DNA from: Oricola indica | GTDB taxonomy: Bacteria > Pseudomonadota > Alphaproteobacteria > Rhizobiales > Rhizobiaceae | Assembly (NCBI RefSeq): GCF_019966595.1 | Contig: NZ_JAINFJ010000002.1 | Location: 517,330-581,329 of the forward strand | Direction of reading: 5' to 3' | DNA: 64,000 nt | In this document: piece after piece, positions 24,823 to 32,793 of the stretch | Layout of the letters: each line of letters begins with the position of its first letter | How positions within the stretch are numbered: position 1 is the stretch's first letter | Notes under the pieces: generated by a model | Told to the model about the DNA's origin: nothing | The model's database searches: none | Seen by the model: the letters and a program-made list of their open reading frames with translations, nothing else | Translations under genes and position numbers: made by a program

Positions 24823-25829
24823 GTCGAAGGCCTGTCCTTACAGCGGGGAAAGTCGATATTGTTCGCTATCGGCTGGTCGTTGAAGAAACGCCGGAGGTTG
24901 TCAAACAGCGCCTCCATTTTCGCCTGCAGCGCGTCGCGGGTCCCGGCGCTGATATGCGGAGTGAGAACGACATTGCGAAAGTCCGCGAGGGGCGTGTCAA
25001 TTGGCGGTTCTTCTTCGAAGACATCCAGCCCGGCACCGCCGATCGTGCTGTTTCGCAACGCGTCGATGAGCGCGATCTCATCGACGATCGGGCCGCGCGC
25101 CGTGTTGACGAGAATCGCCGATCTCTTCATGGCGGCAAGCTCGCGCGCGCCGATCATGTGTCTGGTTTCATGGGTGAGTGGAATATGCAGCGTGATGACG
25201 TCGGCTTCGGCAAGCAGTGCGTCCAAAGCAACCTGGCGTACGCCGAGGCGGGAGGCGGTCGCTGCGTCCAACGTGGCGTGAGGATCATAGTATATGCCGT
25301 CAGTGCCAAAAGCCGCGAACCGCGCCGCCGCAGCCTGCGCGATCCGCCCCATGCCGATATAGCCGATCGTGCGGCCCTGAAGCTCGCCTGACTCTAGCCT
25401 AAGACTGTTGATGTGCCACCGGCCATGCCGCAGTTCGCTGTCGGCAAAGGCAAGACGCCGCAATGTGGCAAGTGTCAGCAGTAAAGTATGCTCCGCCACG
25501 CCCACGGTGGTTCCGACCGGATTTATCGCCAATGTCGCGTCCGTTCGCGCCAGCGCCTCCATATCGATCGTATCCTGGTAACCGACGCCTTGGTGGTGGA
25601 TTACGCGGACGCGCTTCGCCGCCTCGATGACCGGAGCATTCAGGCGCGACGCGGCGACGATGATACCATCGGCGTCCGAAGCCTTCTTGATGCGCTCTTC
25701 CTCGCTGTCGGTCTCGAGCGTGACAAGTTCGAAATCCGGCCCGGCTACATCGCGGATAAGATCGTAGAAGTCGTCGGGCGCATGACTGAGATAGAGAATC
25801 TTCGGCCGTTCGGTTCGATCAATCGACAT
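24816..25829 (-). CDS. D-isomer-specific 2-hydroxyacid dehydrogenase
   Basis: A 337-residue NAD-dependent dehydrogenase. The NAD-binding Rossmann motif is RTIGYIGMGRIAQAAAARF, and the catalytic residues are the Arg in NTARGPIVDE, the Glu in DVFEEEPP and the His in LTPHISAGT. It would oxidise or reduce a 2-hydroxy acid, possibly the aldonate formed by the neighbouring lactonase. It overlaps the RraA-like gene by 11 bases. The last 20 residues are Cys-containing and atypical but the fold is complete. Confidence 0.88.
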   Translation of the reverse strand: MSIDRTERPKILYLSHAPDDFYDLIRDVAGPDFELVTLETDSEEERIKKASDADGIIVAASRLNAPVIEAAKRVRVIHHQGVGYQDTIDMEALARTDATLAINPVGTTVGVAEHTLLLTLATLRRLAFADSELRHGRWHINSLRLESGELQGRTIGYIGMGRIAQAAAARFAAFGTDGIYYDPHATLDAATASRLGVRQVALDALLAEADVITLHIPLTHETRHMIGARELAAMKRSAILVNTARGPIVDEIALIDALRNSTIGGAGLDVFEEEPPIDTPLADFRNVVLTPHISAGTRDALQAKMEALFDNLRRFFNDQPIANNIDFPRCKDRPSTC

Positions 25830-26496
25830 AGATCACGTCGCCTCCGTCCAGCCGTGGAGCGAGCCATTCCGGGGTGGTTTCACCACCCTCGACCGCAGAT
25901 TCCATCTTGAGTTCCTTGGCCTTGATCGCGTCGAGCCTGCCGACGACCTCGCGGATCCGACTGGCGGGAACGACAACGGCGCCGTCACGATCACCGAGGA
26001 TCACATCGCCCGGAGAGACGACAACGCCCCCGATAGAAATAGAACCTCCGACTTCGCCGGGGCCATTCTTGAACGGCGAATTTGGCGACAGACCGCGCGC
26101 GAGCACGGGAATGCCGACCGCTTCCAGCCCGGCAATGTCCCGGACAAGGCCGTCCGTAACCACCGCGACGATTCCGGCGTTTCTCGCCATGCCGATCAAG
26201 ACATCGCCCATCACGGAGACATTATCCGAGCCGGCCGCGACCACCAGCACATCCCCGGGTTTCGCCACGGATAGCGCGGCCCACGGAGCCAGATTGTCGC
26301 GCGGAACCGTTTGCACCGTCAGCGCCGTGCCGCAAAAGCTGCCGGGCACGATCGGCGCGATCTCCCGATGCATCGCGCCCGCCCTTCCCATGGCGTCGCA
26401 GACGAAACCTGTCGGCGCGCCCTTGAGGCTTTCGATGTCAGCATCGGAAGCGCGTTGTATTCCACGATGAATTTTGAGTGCAGGATCTGAAGTCAC
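25819..26496 (-). CDS. RraA-family protein (HMG/CHA aldolase-like)
   Basis: A 225-residue RraA-like protein. KPGDVLVVAAGSDNVSVMGD and GIVAVVTDGLVRDIAGLEA contain the conserved Arg-Asp pair that binds metal and substrate in RraA-type aldolases/decarboxylases. Many catabolic-operon members cleave or decarboxylate 4-hydroxy-2-oxo acids; true RraA regulators of RNase E have the same fold, but this genomic context favours an enzyme. It lies two bases from the transporter ATPase gene. Which acid it acts on is unknown. Confidence 0.87.
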   Translation of the reverse strand: MTSDPALKIHRGIQRASDADIESLKGAPTGFVCDAMGRAGAMHREIAPIVPGSFCGTALTVQTVPRDNLAPWAALSVAKPGDVLVVAAGSDNVSVMGDVLIGMARNAGIVAVVTDGLVRDIAGLEAVGIPVLARGLSPNSPFKNGPGEVGGSISIGGVVVSPGDVILGDRDGAVVVPASRIREVVGRLDAIKAKELKMESAVEGGETTPEWLAPRLDGGDVIYVD

Positions 26497-26497
26497 T

Positions 26498-27601
26498 TTA
26501 GGCGTCCTCTGGTTCTGTTCGCATAAGGGCAGCCTTGGTCCGAGAATCGAAAAGCCGGATGCCGGGTGAGTTGATGTGGAGCGTCACGGATTGGCCGGGG
26601 AAGGCCTGAAAGCTTCTGTCGACGCGCGCGGTGAGCACGGCGTCATGCTCCGCGACGCGAAAAAGCAGCAGCGTATCGGCGCCGAGCGGCTCGACCGTGT
26701 CGACGTTTCCCTGGAATGAAACCGACCCTTCCGAGGCGTCTTCGGAGATATCCTCGGGTCGTATGCCGAGGATGACGTCGTCGTCCGTGATGTCCGGCAT
26801 GGGGATCACCAAGTCCGTTCCGCCGAACTTGACGGCATACCCACCGCCGGAGCGAATGACGGTCGACGGAACGAGGTTCATTCCCGGACTGCCTAGAAAC
26901 CGGGCGACGAACGTGTCCGCCGGGTTTTCATAGACCTCCAGCGGCTTGCCGACCTGTACGATGCGTCCGCCATTCATGATGCAGATCCGCGTGCCCATCG
27001 TCATCGCCTCGATCTGGTCATGCGTGACGTAGATCATGGTCGTGCCAAGTTGCCGGTGTTGCCGAATGAGTTCCGCCCGTGTCGAAACACGTAGCGCCGC
27101 ATCGAGGTTGGAAAGCGGTTCATCCAGCAAGAAGACCTTGGGATTGCGGACAATCGCCCGCCCGAGGGCCACACGCTGACGCTGCCCACCTGAGAGGGCA
27201 TGCGGCTTGCGGTCCAGATACTCACTCAGCCCGAGTGTCGCGGCTGCCTTGGTGACACGCTGTTCGATCTCCGCCTTGTCGAAGCCGCGGCGGCGCAGGC
27301 CGAATGCGAGGTTCTCGAAGACCGTCATGTGCGGATAGAGCGCGTAGGACTGAAACACCATGGCGATGTCCCTGTCCTTTGCGGGTACCTCGTTCATCCG
27401 GGCGCCATCAATGGTCAGTTCGCCGCCGGTGATGGATTCCAATCCGGCGATCATCCGCAGGGTGGTGGATTTTCCGCAGCCCGAAGGGCCGAGAAAGACC
27501 ATGAATTCTCCGTCTTCGATTGTCAGATCAGCATTGTCGACGGCCGGCGCTGCCGTCGCCGCATATCGCTTGCTCAACCCGTTCAGTTTCACGACTGCCA
27601 T
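26498..27601 (-). CDS. Sugar ABC transporter ATP-binding protein (UgpC/MalK type)
   Basis: A 367-residue CUT1 ATPase that powers sugar import. Walker A is GPSGCGKSTT, the Q-loop is in VFQSYALYPHM, the signature is LSGGQRQRVALGRAI and Walker B is FLLDEPLSNLD. The C-terminal 130 residues form the OB-fold regulatory domain (ILGIRPEDI). It completes the importer with the two permeases and the binding protein that precede it in the operon. Confidence 0.95.
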   Translation of the reverse strand: MAVVKLNGLSKRYAATAAPAVDNADLTIEDGEFMVFLGPSGCGKSTTLRMIAGLESITGGELTIDGARMNEVPAKDRDIAMVFQSYALYPHMTVFENLAFGLRRRGFDKAEIEQRVTKAAATLGLSEYLDRKPHALSGGQRQRVALGRAIVRNPKVFLLDEPLSNLDAALRVSTRAELIRQHRQLGTTMIYVTHDQIEAMTMGTRICIMNGGRIVQVGKPLEVYENPADTFVARFLGSPGMNLVPSTVIRSGGGYAVKFGGTDLVIPMPDITDDDVILGIRPEDISEDASEGSVSFQGNVDTVEPLGADTLLLFRVAEHDAVLTARVDRSFQAFPGQSVTLHINSPGIRLFDSRTKAALMRTEPEDA

Positions 27602-27613
27602 ATCGGTGTTCCT

Positions 27614-28441
27614 TTACTTCACGGCGCCGGCCGTCATGCCTTGAATGAGTTTCTCCGAGAAAATCGCGTAGACGATTACGATCGGAATGACCGCGATCAT
27701 CATTCCCGTCGCGATCATGCCGATGTCCTCAAGCTGATCGCCCATGAATTTCTGAATTCCGAGAGGCAGGGTGCGCTTCGATTCATCGGAGATGAGGACG
27801 ACCGCGTAGAGGAACTCGTTCCAGATATGGACAGTGTTCAAAATGACGGTTGTGACGATGGCCGGCATGCCGATCGGAACCGTGATTTTCCAGAAGATCT
27901 CGGCGTCGGAATAGCCGTCCATCCGCGCCGCATCGAACAGGTCCTGCGGCAGGCGCGCGAAGAAGCCTTCGAGCAGAAACACTGTCAGCGGCAGCTGTAC
28001 CGAGACATAGACGAGGATCAGCCCGACCCGCGAATTGTAAAGACCGTAATCGACGAGTGTCTGGAACAACGCGATGATCGTGATCTGCGGCGGGAAGATA
28101 ATCGTCGAGAAGATTATGAAGTAGATGAGCCGGTTGCCCCGAAACCGATATCGCGCAAGGCAATGCGCAGCCATCGCGCCAACGACCGTTGTCACCAGAA
28201 CGGCCAGAACCGTAATCACCATCGAGTTTACGAAGTAGGTATCGTAGTTGGAGCCAGTCCAGGCCTCGACATACTTCTGCCAGCGAAACGTCTCAGGCCA
28301 TGCATAGGGCGCCTTGCTGATTTCCGATGTCGTGCGAAACGAGAGCATCGCAGTCCAGGCGAAGGGGCCTGCTGAAAAAGCCGTGTAGAGGGAAATGGCG
28401 ATGAGGAGCAGCGCCCGCGTTATTGCCTTGCTGTGTGGCAC
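27614..28441 (-). CDS. Carbohydrate ABC transporter permease (MalG type)
   Basis: A 275-residue inner-membrane permease with about six hydrophobic segments. The cytoplasmic EAA loop appears as DAARMDGYSDAEIFWKITVP near residue 190. The C-terminal MTAGAVK ending is typical of MalG-type CUT1 subunits. It lies three bases after the partner permease. Confidence 0.93.
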   Translation of the reverse strand: MPHSKAITRALLLIAISLYTAFSAGPFAWTAMLSFRTTSEISKAPYAWPETFRWQKYVEAWTGSNYDTYFVNSMVITVLAVLVTTVVGAMAAHCLARYRFRGNRLIYFIIFSTIIFPPQITIIALFQTLVDYGLYNSRVGLILVYVSVQLPLTVFLLEGFFARLPQDLFDAARMDGYSDAEIFWKITVPIGMPAIVTTVILNTVHIWNEFLYAVVLISDESKRTLPLGIQKFMGDQLEDIGMIATGMMIAVIPIVIVYAIFSEKLIQGMTAGAVK

Positions 28442-28444
28442 CGC

Positions 28445-29395
28445 TCAGTACTCCAGCCTGTCGCGTTGACGGAACGCGTATTTGAGCGCCATCACGGCAA
28501 CGAGCACCACGAAGAACCAGAATACCGCGATCGCGGAGGGGTAACCGAGGTCGAAAGTCTGCCACTGGAACGCGCGCTTGTAGACATAGGTTGAAACGGT
28601 TTCGGTGGCCCATAGGGGCCCGCCCTGGGTCATGATCCAGACCAGATCAAAGATCTTCATCTTGCCGATCAGTGACAGGATAAGCAGGTTCACCAGGGTC
28701 GGCCGGATCATCGGGATCATGACGAACCAGGCCTTGCCGAACCAGTTGCAGTTATCGAGCTCGGCGGCTTCCAGAACTTCCTTGGGCAGCGCCGAGAGGG
28801 CGGCCAGGCAAACCACCATATTGAAGCCCGCCCATTTCCAGGTGTGCGTTACCATCACCGCGACGAGCGCCGTATCCGGCTCGCCGAGCCAAGCACGGGT
28901 CCAGCTTTCAAGGCCGACCGCCCTCAGTGCGCCGTTCAGGATTCCCCAGTCGAAATTGTAGATCCACATCCACAATATGCCGACGACAACGTAGGAGATG
29001 AGAACCGGCGTGAACCAGGCTATGCGGAAGAACCGCGCGAAAGGCGCCTTGGCGTAGAGGCAAATCGCCAGGATCAGGCCGATCCCCACATCGAGCAGAG
29101 GGGCGAATCCGGCCCAGATCATAGTGTTCTTGACCGCCACCCAGAAAGTGGGATCCGCTGTCGTCATCTGCACGTAATGCTGCATTCCGACATATTCATC
29201 AGCGGCTCGCGGATGAAGAATGTGTACGGAATTGTAGAAAGTACGCAGCACCGGGTAAGCGGTGAAGACCAGATAGACCAACAAGGCCGGCGTGAGGAAC
29301 GTCATCACCGTGCCCAGCGGCGGCCCATCCGGCGAGATCCTGAAAACCCGTCCGAGAGGGCGGATCGCCCCCCTGCCGACACTCGCATCCGTCAT
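28445..29395 (-). CDS. Sugar ABC transporter permease (MalF type)
   Basis: A 316-residue inner-membrane permease, about six membrane segments, with the EAA loop LEAAELDNCNWFGKAWFVMI. The N-terminal 35 residues are cytoplasmic and basic, then a membrane segment (VMTFLTPALLVYLVFTAYP). It pairs with the MalG-type permease to form the channel of the importer. Confidence 0.93.
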   Translation of the reverse strand: MTDASVGRGAIRPLGRVFRISPDGPPLGTVMTFLTPALLVYLVFTAYPVLRTFYNSVHILHPRAADEYVGMQHYVQMTTADPTFWVAVKNTMIWAGFAPLLDVGIGLILAICLYAKAPFARFFRIAWFTPVLISYVVVGILWMWIYNFDWGILNGALRAVGLESWTRAWLGEPDTALVAVMVTHTWKWAGFNMVVCLAALSALPKEVLEAAELDNCNWFGKAWFVMIPMIRPTLVNLLILSLIGKMKIFDLVWIMTQGGPLWATETVSTYVYKRAFQWQTFDLGYPSAIAVFWFFVVLVAVMALKYAFRQRDRLEY

Positions 29396-29428
29396 AGTCC
29401 GCTCCCCAATTCGCCGGTTCGGTGCCCG

Positions 29429-29453
29429 TGCCCCGGGGAAGACCTCCGGGGCA
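29429..29453 (-). terminator. Intra-operon hairpin between binding protein and permease genes
   Basis: TGCCCCGG (29429-29436) and CCGGGGCA (29446-29453) form a perfect 8-bp stem with a 9-base loop just after the binding-protein stop. There is no T-run, so it is more likely an mRNA-stabilising or attenuating hairpin that raises binding-protein expression above the permeases than a full terminator. Confidence 0.55.
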
Positions 29454-29476
29454 GGAAAAGTGCGCTGCTCTTCAAG

Positions 29477-30754
29477 TCAGCCCGCCGAGCAGGCCTGATC
29501 CATCATCTGCGCCGCTTGACCGGCACCCACCTGACCGGCGGGGAACGCGACATTGATAACCTGCTTGAAAGTCTCGAGGCATTGGCCCTTGAGGATCGCG
29601 TGAGGGGTCCCCTGGAAGAACGTGTTGTTCTTGTCAGCAGCCTCCAACATCTTGAAATAGCCGGCGTGAGGTCCGGACACCGTGCTGGCGTCGCTCTTGA
29701 TGCCGGTTTGCACCAGAACTTTCTGCAGCCACAGATTGCCCATTTCAGGATCGGCGTATGCGTTGAGGAATTCGGCCGCCAGCTCGGCATTTGGGCTCTC
29801 GGCGTTCACGCAGAAGCTGCCACCGATATTGGCGGTCTTGCATTCCGGGCAGGCGCTTTCGTCGAGCGCGGGCGCTTGCATGATGCCAAGAGGAAAGCCT
29901 TCAGGCTGGCCGCCCTGGTCGGGCGCATTGAAGGCGCGGCTTGTGTACCAGCTCCCCATCGGCAACATGAGGCCGCCCGGATTTGAGTAGAAGTAGTAGT
30001 GACTCTCGCCGAGCTTCATTGTCGCGAAGCTGCGAGGATAGGCTCCCGCCTCGATCAAGCTCTCCATGTAGTCGAGAGCTTCCATGACATCTGGATCGCT
30101 CCACTTCTTTGTGCCCGCCAGCAGATCGCCGTAGGCGTCGATCCCGATTTTCTTGAGCAATACCTCATGGGTCAGATACGCGCCCGGAAAAGGCCGGTCC
30201 CCCGCGCCTTGCACGATCGGGGTGATCCCCTCGCCTGCCGCCGCCTCGACAAGTTTCTTGAAATCGGCAGCGCTGAGTTGGCCATCTTCCGGGAGATCGA
30301 AACCGAGATCCTCAAGCATCTCGGTATTGAAATAGATCTCGACCGTATACGCCTCCAACGGCAGCGCATACACATTCCCTTCATGGCGCCATGTGTCCGC
30401 GGCCCACCCTTCGATATTGCTCATCTCCAGGTGATCGTCGAGCGGCAGCAGAAAGCCATTGTCTATGTATTCGGTCTGCGCGGGCTCACAGTAGAAGACA
30501 TCGGGGCCCTGCCCCGCCTGCAATGCGCCCTTGAGCGCCGCGAAGAGCGGGTTCTTCTGATACCATGTCGGCTTCACAGTGACCCCGGGGTGAGCCGCTT
30601 CGAATTTTTCGATACCCGCCTCGATGAACTCGATCTTCGAGCCCTGGTCGGCCCAGTGGCTCCACAGAGACAGCTCCGTATCGGCCTTGGCGGCAGGCAT
30701 CACCGTGAGCGCCGTAACCGCGACCAAAGCCGTTGCGCGAATTGCTGATTTCAT
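29477..30754 (-). CDS. Sugar ABC transporter substrate-binding protein
   Basis: A 425-residue extracellular solute-binding protein. A Sec signal peptide spans residues 1-24 (basic start, hydrophobic core, cleavage after AAKA). ELSLWSHWADQGSK and FEAAHPGVTVKPTWYQKNP are family-1 binding-protein signatures, and PEFLNAYADPEMGN-like text (AAEFLNAYADPEMGNLWLQK) marks the C-lobe. A CPEC pair (about residues 318-321) and two more Cys near the C-terminus may form disulphides. It is the first transport gene and has its own putative promoter upstream. Confidence 0.93.
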   Translation of the reverse strand: MKSAIRATALVAVTALTVMPAAKADTELSLWSHWADQGSKIEFIEAGIEKFEAAHPGVTVKPTWYQKNPLFAALKGALQAGQGPDVFYCEPAQTEYIDNGFLLPLDDHLEMSNIEGWAADTWRHEGNVYALPLEAYTVEIYFNTEMLEDLGFDLPEDGQLSAADFKKLVEAAAGEGITPIVQGAGDRPFPGAYLTHEVLLKKIGIDAYGDLLAGTKKWSDPDVMEALDYMESLIEAGAYPRSFATMKLGESHYYFYSNPGGLMLPMGSWYTSRAFNAPDQGGQPEGFPLGIMQAPALDESACPECKTANIGGSFCVNAESPNAELAAEFLNAYADPEMGNLWLQKVLVQTGIKSDASTVSGPHAGYFKMLEAADKNNTFFQGTPHAILKGQCLETFKQVINVAFPAGQVGAGQAAQMMDQACSAG

Positions 30755-30807
30755 AATGACTTCCTCCCAATGCGGCGACGCAGCTCAAACGCGCGGCGCG
30801 CAACTTC

Positions 30808-30844
30808 AAACTACAAGCCAGTCCTGGATTGTCAATAATCTTAT
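30808..30844 (-). promoter_or_regulatory. Putative promoter of the ABC transporter operon with GntR half-site
   Basis: On the minus strand TTGACA (30835-30830) and TAGTTT (30813-30808) are 16 bases apart, 54 bases before the binding-protein start. AATCTTAT at 30837-30844, just upstream of the -35, matches seven of eight bases of one arm of the palindrome at 31706-31726. The same regulator may therefore control both sites. Confidence 0.5.
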
Positions 30845-31672
30845 CTACATTTTCTTTGCCGGCCATTTTGAAATCAGATCCATAATGTGCCCCGCAACGA
30901 AATCAGAGGCCTCGACCGGCATCATCGATCCGCAATCAGCATTCAGTTGCAATTCGGCGACCGGAAGCAGGTCCGCTATCCGCTCAGCCATTGCCGGGGT
31001 CGGGCCCGCGTGCCACCGGTTCAGGCATCCGGTCATAACCAGCGCCGGAATTTTCACGCGCCTTAACGCCTCGTCGCCCACATGGTCCCTGCGAAGCTCG
31101 CGCATCCACGCCATCGCTTCGTCGATATCGAGCTCGACGAATGGATCGTTCTCCAACCTCAACGAAACAAGGCGCTCCACCTCTTCGAAGTTCTCCGCGA
31201 CATAACTGTCGCTGAGCCCCGCCATGAACCAGTACCAGACATAGAGATCCCGGCGCCCCGATCGCAGGAATAATTCAATAAATTCAATTCCTTTTTCGAC
31301 CTGCCGGCACTCACCCCATGCGCGAAAAGGGCTTAGCAGCGTCAGCGACGCCAAGCGCTGCGGGTGCTCCTGCGTCGCCTGAAGGGCGATCTGCGCGCCT
31401 CCGTTCCAGCCAACCAGATGATAGCGCTCGACACCCATCTCATTGACCAACCGCTCGATATCGCGCGCAAAGCCACCGAGCACGCGGACGCCCTCACCAC
31501 CACCGGGCCGCCCGTGACGGGGCAGAACAACATTGTGCCTTTCGGCCAGAGTTTCTGGCAGCCTTCCCCAGGCCCCGGACCCCGATGACGCGAGCCGCGT
31601 AAGAACCAGCAGTTCAGCGCCTTCACGTTCCGAAAGCAGTACCCTCGACCCCCCCATGTCTTCTTCTCGCAA
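30845..31672 (-). CDS. Alpha/beta-hydrolase-fold protein lacking the usual nucleophile
   Basis: A 275-residue alpha/beta-hydrolase-fold protein. The likely start is TTG 31672, preceded by AGGGAGG at good spacing; ATG 31657 is the alternative. The oxyanion region VVLPRHGRPGGGEG and the elbow LVGWNGGAQIAL are in place, but the nucleophile position of the G-x-S-x-G elbow is Asn. The region where the catalytic His normally sits reads ADCGSMMPVEAS, without a His. The protein may therefore be a non-hydrolytic family member or use different chemistry. It is transcribed away from the GntR gene and just upstream of the ABC importer genes. Confidence 0.83.
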   Translation of the reverse strand: MREEDMGGSRVLLSEREGAELLVLTRLASSGSGAWGRLPETLAERHNVVLPRHGRPGGGEGVRVLGGFARDIERLVNEMGVERYHLVGWNGGAQIALQATQEHPQRLASLTLLSPFRAWGECRQVEKGIEFIELFLRSGRRDLYVWYWFMAGLSDSYVAENFEEVERLVSLRLENDPFVELDIDEAMAWMRELRRDHVGDEALRRVKIPALVMTGCLNRWHAGPTPAMAERIADLLPVAELQLNADCGSMMPVEASDFVAGHIMDLISKWPAKKM

Positions 31673-31705
31673 GGCGACCTCCCTTTCCGGTTGCAATTTT
31701 TCGTC

Positions 31706-31726
31706 GATCTTATTATTGATAAGATC
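31706..31726 (+). promoter_or_regulatory. Palindromic operator between hydrolase and GntR genes
   Basis: GATCTTAT-TATTG-ATAAGATC is a perfect 8-bp inverted repeat with a 5-base centre, placed between the divergent starts at 31672 and 31760. FCD-type GntR regulators usually bind short dyads of this size, so it is a good candidate operator of the adjacent regulator. Confidence 0.6.
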
Positions 31727-31759
31727 AGCGTCAACGAGATTTTTCTGGATAGGCACGCC

Positions 31760-32452
31760 ATGGCGAGTTCAGCTTCAACCACCCGCGGGGAAGATGCCCT
31801 CGTGGAGACGGTCCGCGAGATCGAGGAGGAAATCATCTTCGGCCGCCTCAGGCCGCGCGAAAGACTGATCGAGGACGACCTCATTGCTCGCCTTGGCCGC
31901 TCCCGGCATATCATTCGAGCCGCACTCGAACGCCTTGATACGATGGGAATCGTGCGCCGCGAACGTAACCGGGGCGCCGTGGTTCGCGATTTCTCGGCCC
32001 GTGAAGTCGAGGAGATTTACGACATGCGCGCGCTGCTTCACCGTCGCGCCTGCGAACTTATTCCCCTGCCTGCCACGCGCGATCTCGTCGATTGCCTGCG
32101 CGACCTGCAAATCCGGCATGCACGCGCGGTCGATCGCGGCGACCTCAGAGAGGTGTACTACCTGAACAATGAATTTCACGACGTCTTCTTCGATTCGTGT
32201 GGCAACAAGCTGCTTGCGGACGCGATCCGACAATACGCCTGGCTGGCGCACGCTATCCGCTCCTACCGGATGGCAGATCCGGTGATGCTCCAGCAGGCGG
32301 CTCGCGAGCATGCCGAGATCGTCGATGCATTGGCCGCAGGTGAGCGGGAAGAGCTGATACGGCTGGCCGATCGGCATATCGAGCCGTCAAAGAAGGCTTA
32401 TCTTCAGCGGGAAGACCAGGTCAGCTCCGTTAGAGGATTGCATCGGGCATGA
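31760..32452 (+). CDS. GntR-family regulator with FCD domain
   Basis: A 230-residue FadR-type regulator. The winged helix is at about residues 10-75 (IEEEIIFGRLRPRERLIEDD, then LGRSRHIIRAALERLDTMGI), followed by the all-helical FCD ligand domain with its metal-binding acids and His (NEFHDVFFDSCGN, REHAEIVDAL, RHIEPS). ATG 31760 is chosen over upstream codons because the winged helix then starts at the usual distance. It is divergent from the hydrolase-importer operon and overlaps the monooxygenase-like gene by ATGA. It probably represses the operon until a sugar-acid ligand binds. Confidence 0.9.
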   Translation: MASSASTTRGEDALVETVREIEEEIIFGRLRPRERLIEDDLIARLGRSRHIIRAALERLDTMGIVRRERNRGAVVRDFSAREVEEIYDMRALLHRRACELIPLPATRDLVDCLRDLQIRHARAVDRGDLREVYYLNNEFHDVFFDSCGNKLLADAIRQYAWLAHAIRSYRMADPVMLQQAAREHAEIVDALAAGEREELIRLADRHIEPSKKAYLQREDQVSSVRGLHRA

Positions 32453-32793
32453 GGCCGTTTGCCGTCGCTGTCCGCTTCGTCCTTCATACGGGGCAGTCCG
32501 AAAAGTTCGAGCCACTGATCCGTCAACAGGCCGCACAATCCCTCACCGAGCCGGGCTGCCTCGTCTTTGAGGTCTGGAGCGACCCTTCTCGCGTTGAGGA
32601 AATGTTTCTTTGGGAGGTTTATGAAACGCCGGAGGCGTTTGAGAGCCACCTGAAATCCGACCACTTCAAGCACTTCGATGCCGCCGTAGCGGGGCTCGTT
32701 CGGTCGAAATCCGTTGAAGTCTGGAACACAGCGCTTTCATTCGGGCGTCCCGAAAGCCAGGGAACTACGCATTCGGACAAAGTGTTGTCGTGA
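32449..32793 (+). CDS. Antibiotic biosynthesis monooxygenase (ABM)-domain protein
   Basis: A 114-residue ferredoxin-like-fold protein. AVAVRFVLHTGQSEKFEPLI starts the fold, and SLTEPGCLVFEVWSDPSR and FLWEVYETPEAFESHLKSDH are the family core. Such small proteins act as quinol monooxygenases or as stand-alone sugar/sugar-acid chemistry helpers (related to rhamnose mutarotases in fold). It overlaps both neighbours (ATGA and GTGA), so it is co-translated with the GntR and FAD genes. Its substrate is unknown. Confidence 0.85.
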   Translation: MRPFAVAVRFVLHTGQSEKFEPLIRQQAAQSLTEPGCLVFEVWSDPSRVEEMFLWEVYETPEAFESHLKSDHFKHFDAAVAGLVRSKSVEVWNTALSFGRPESQGTTHSDKVLS

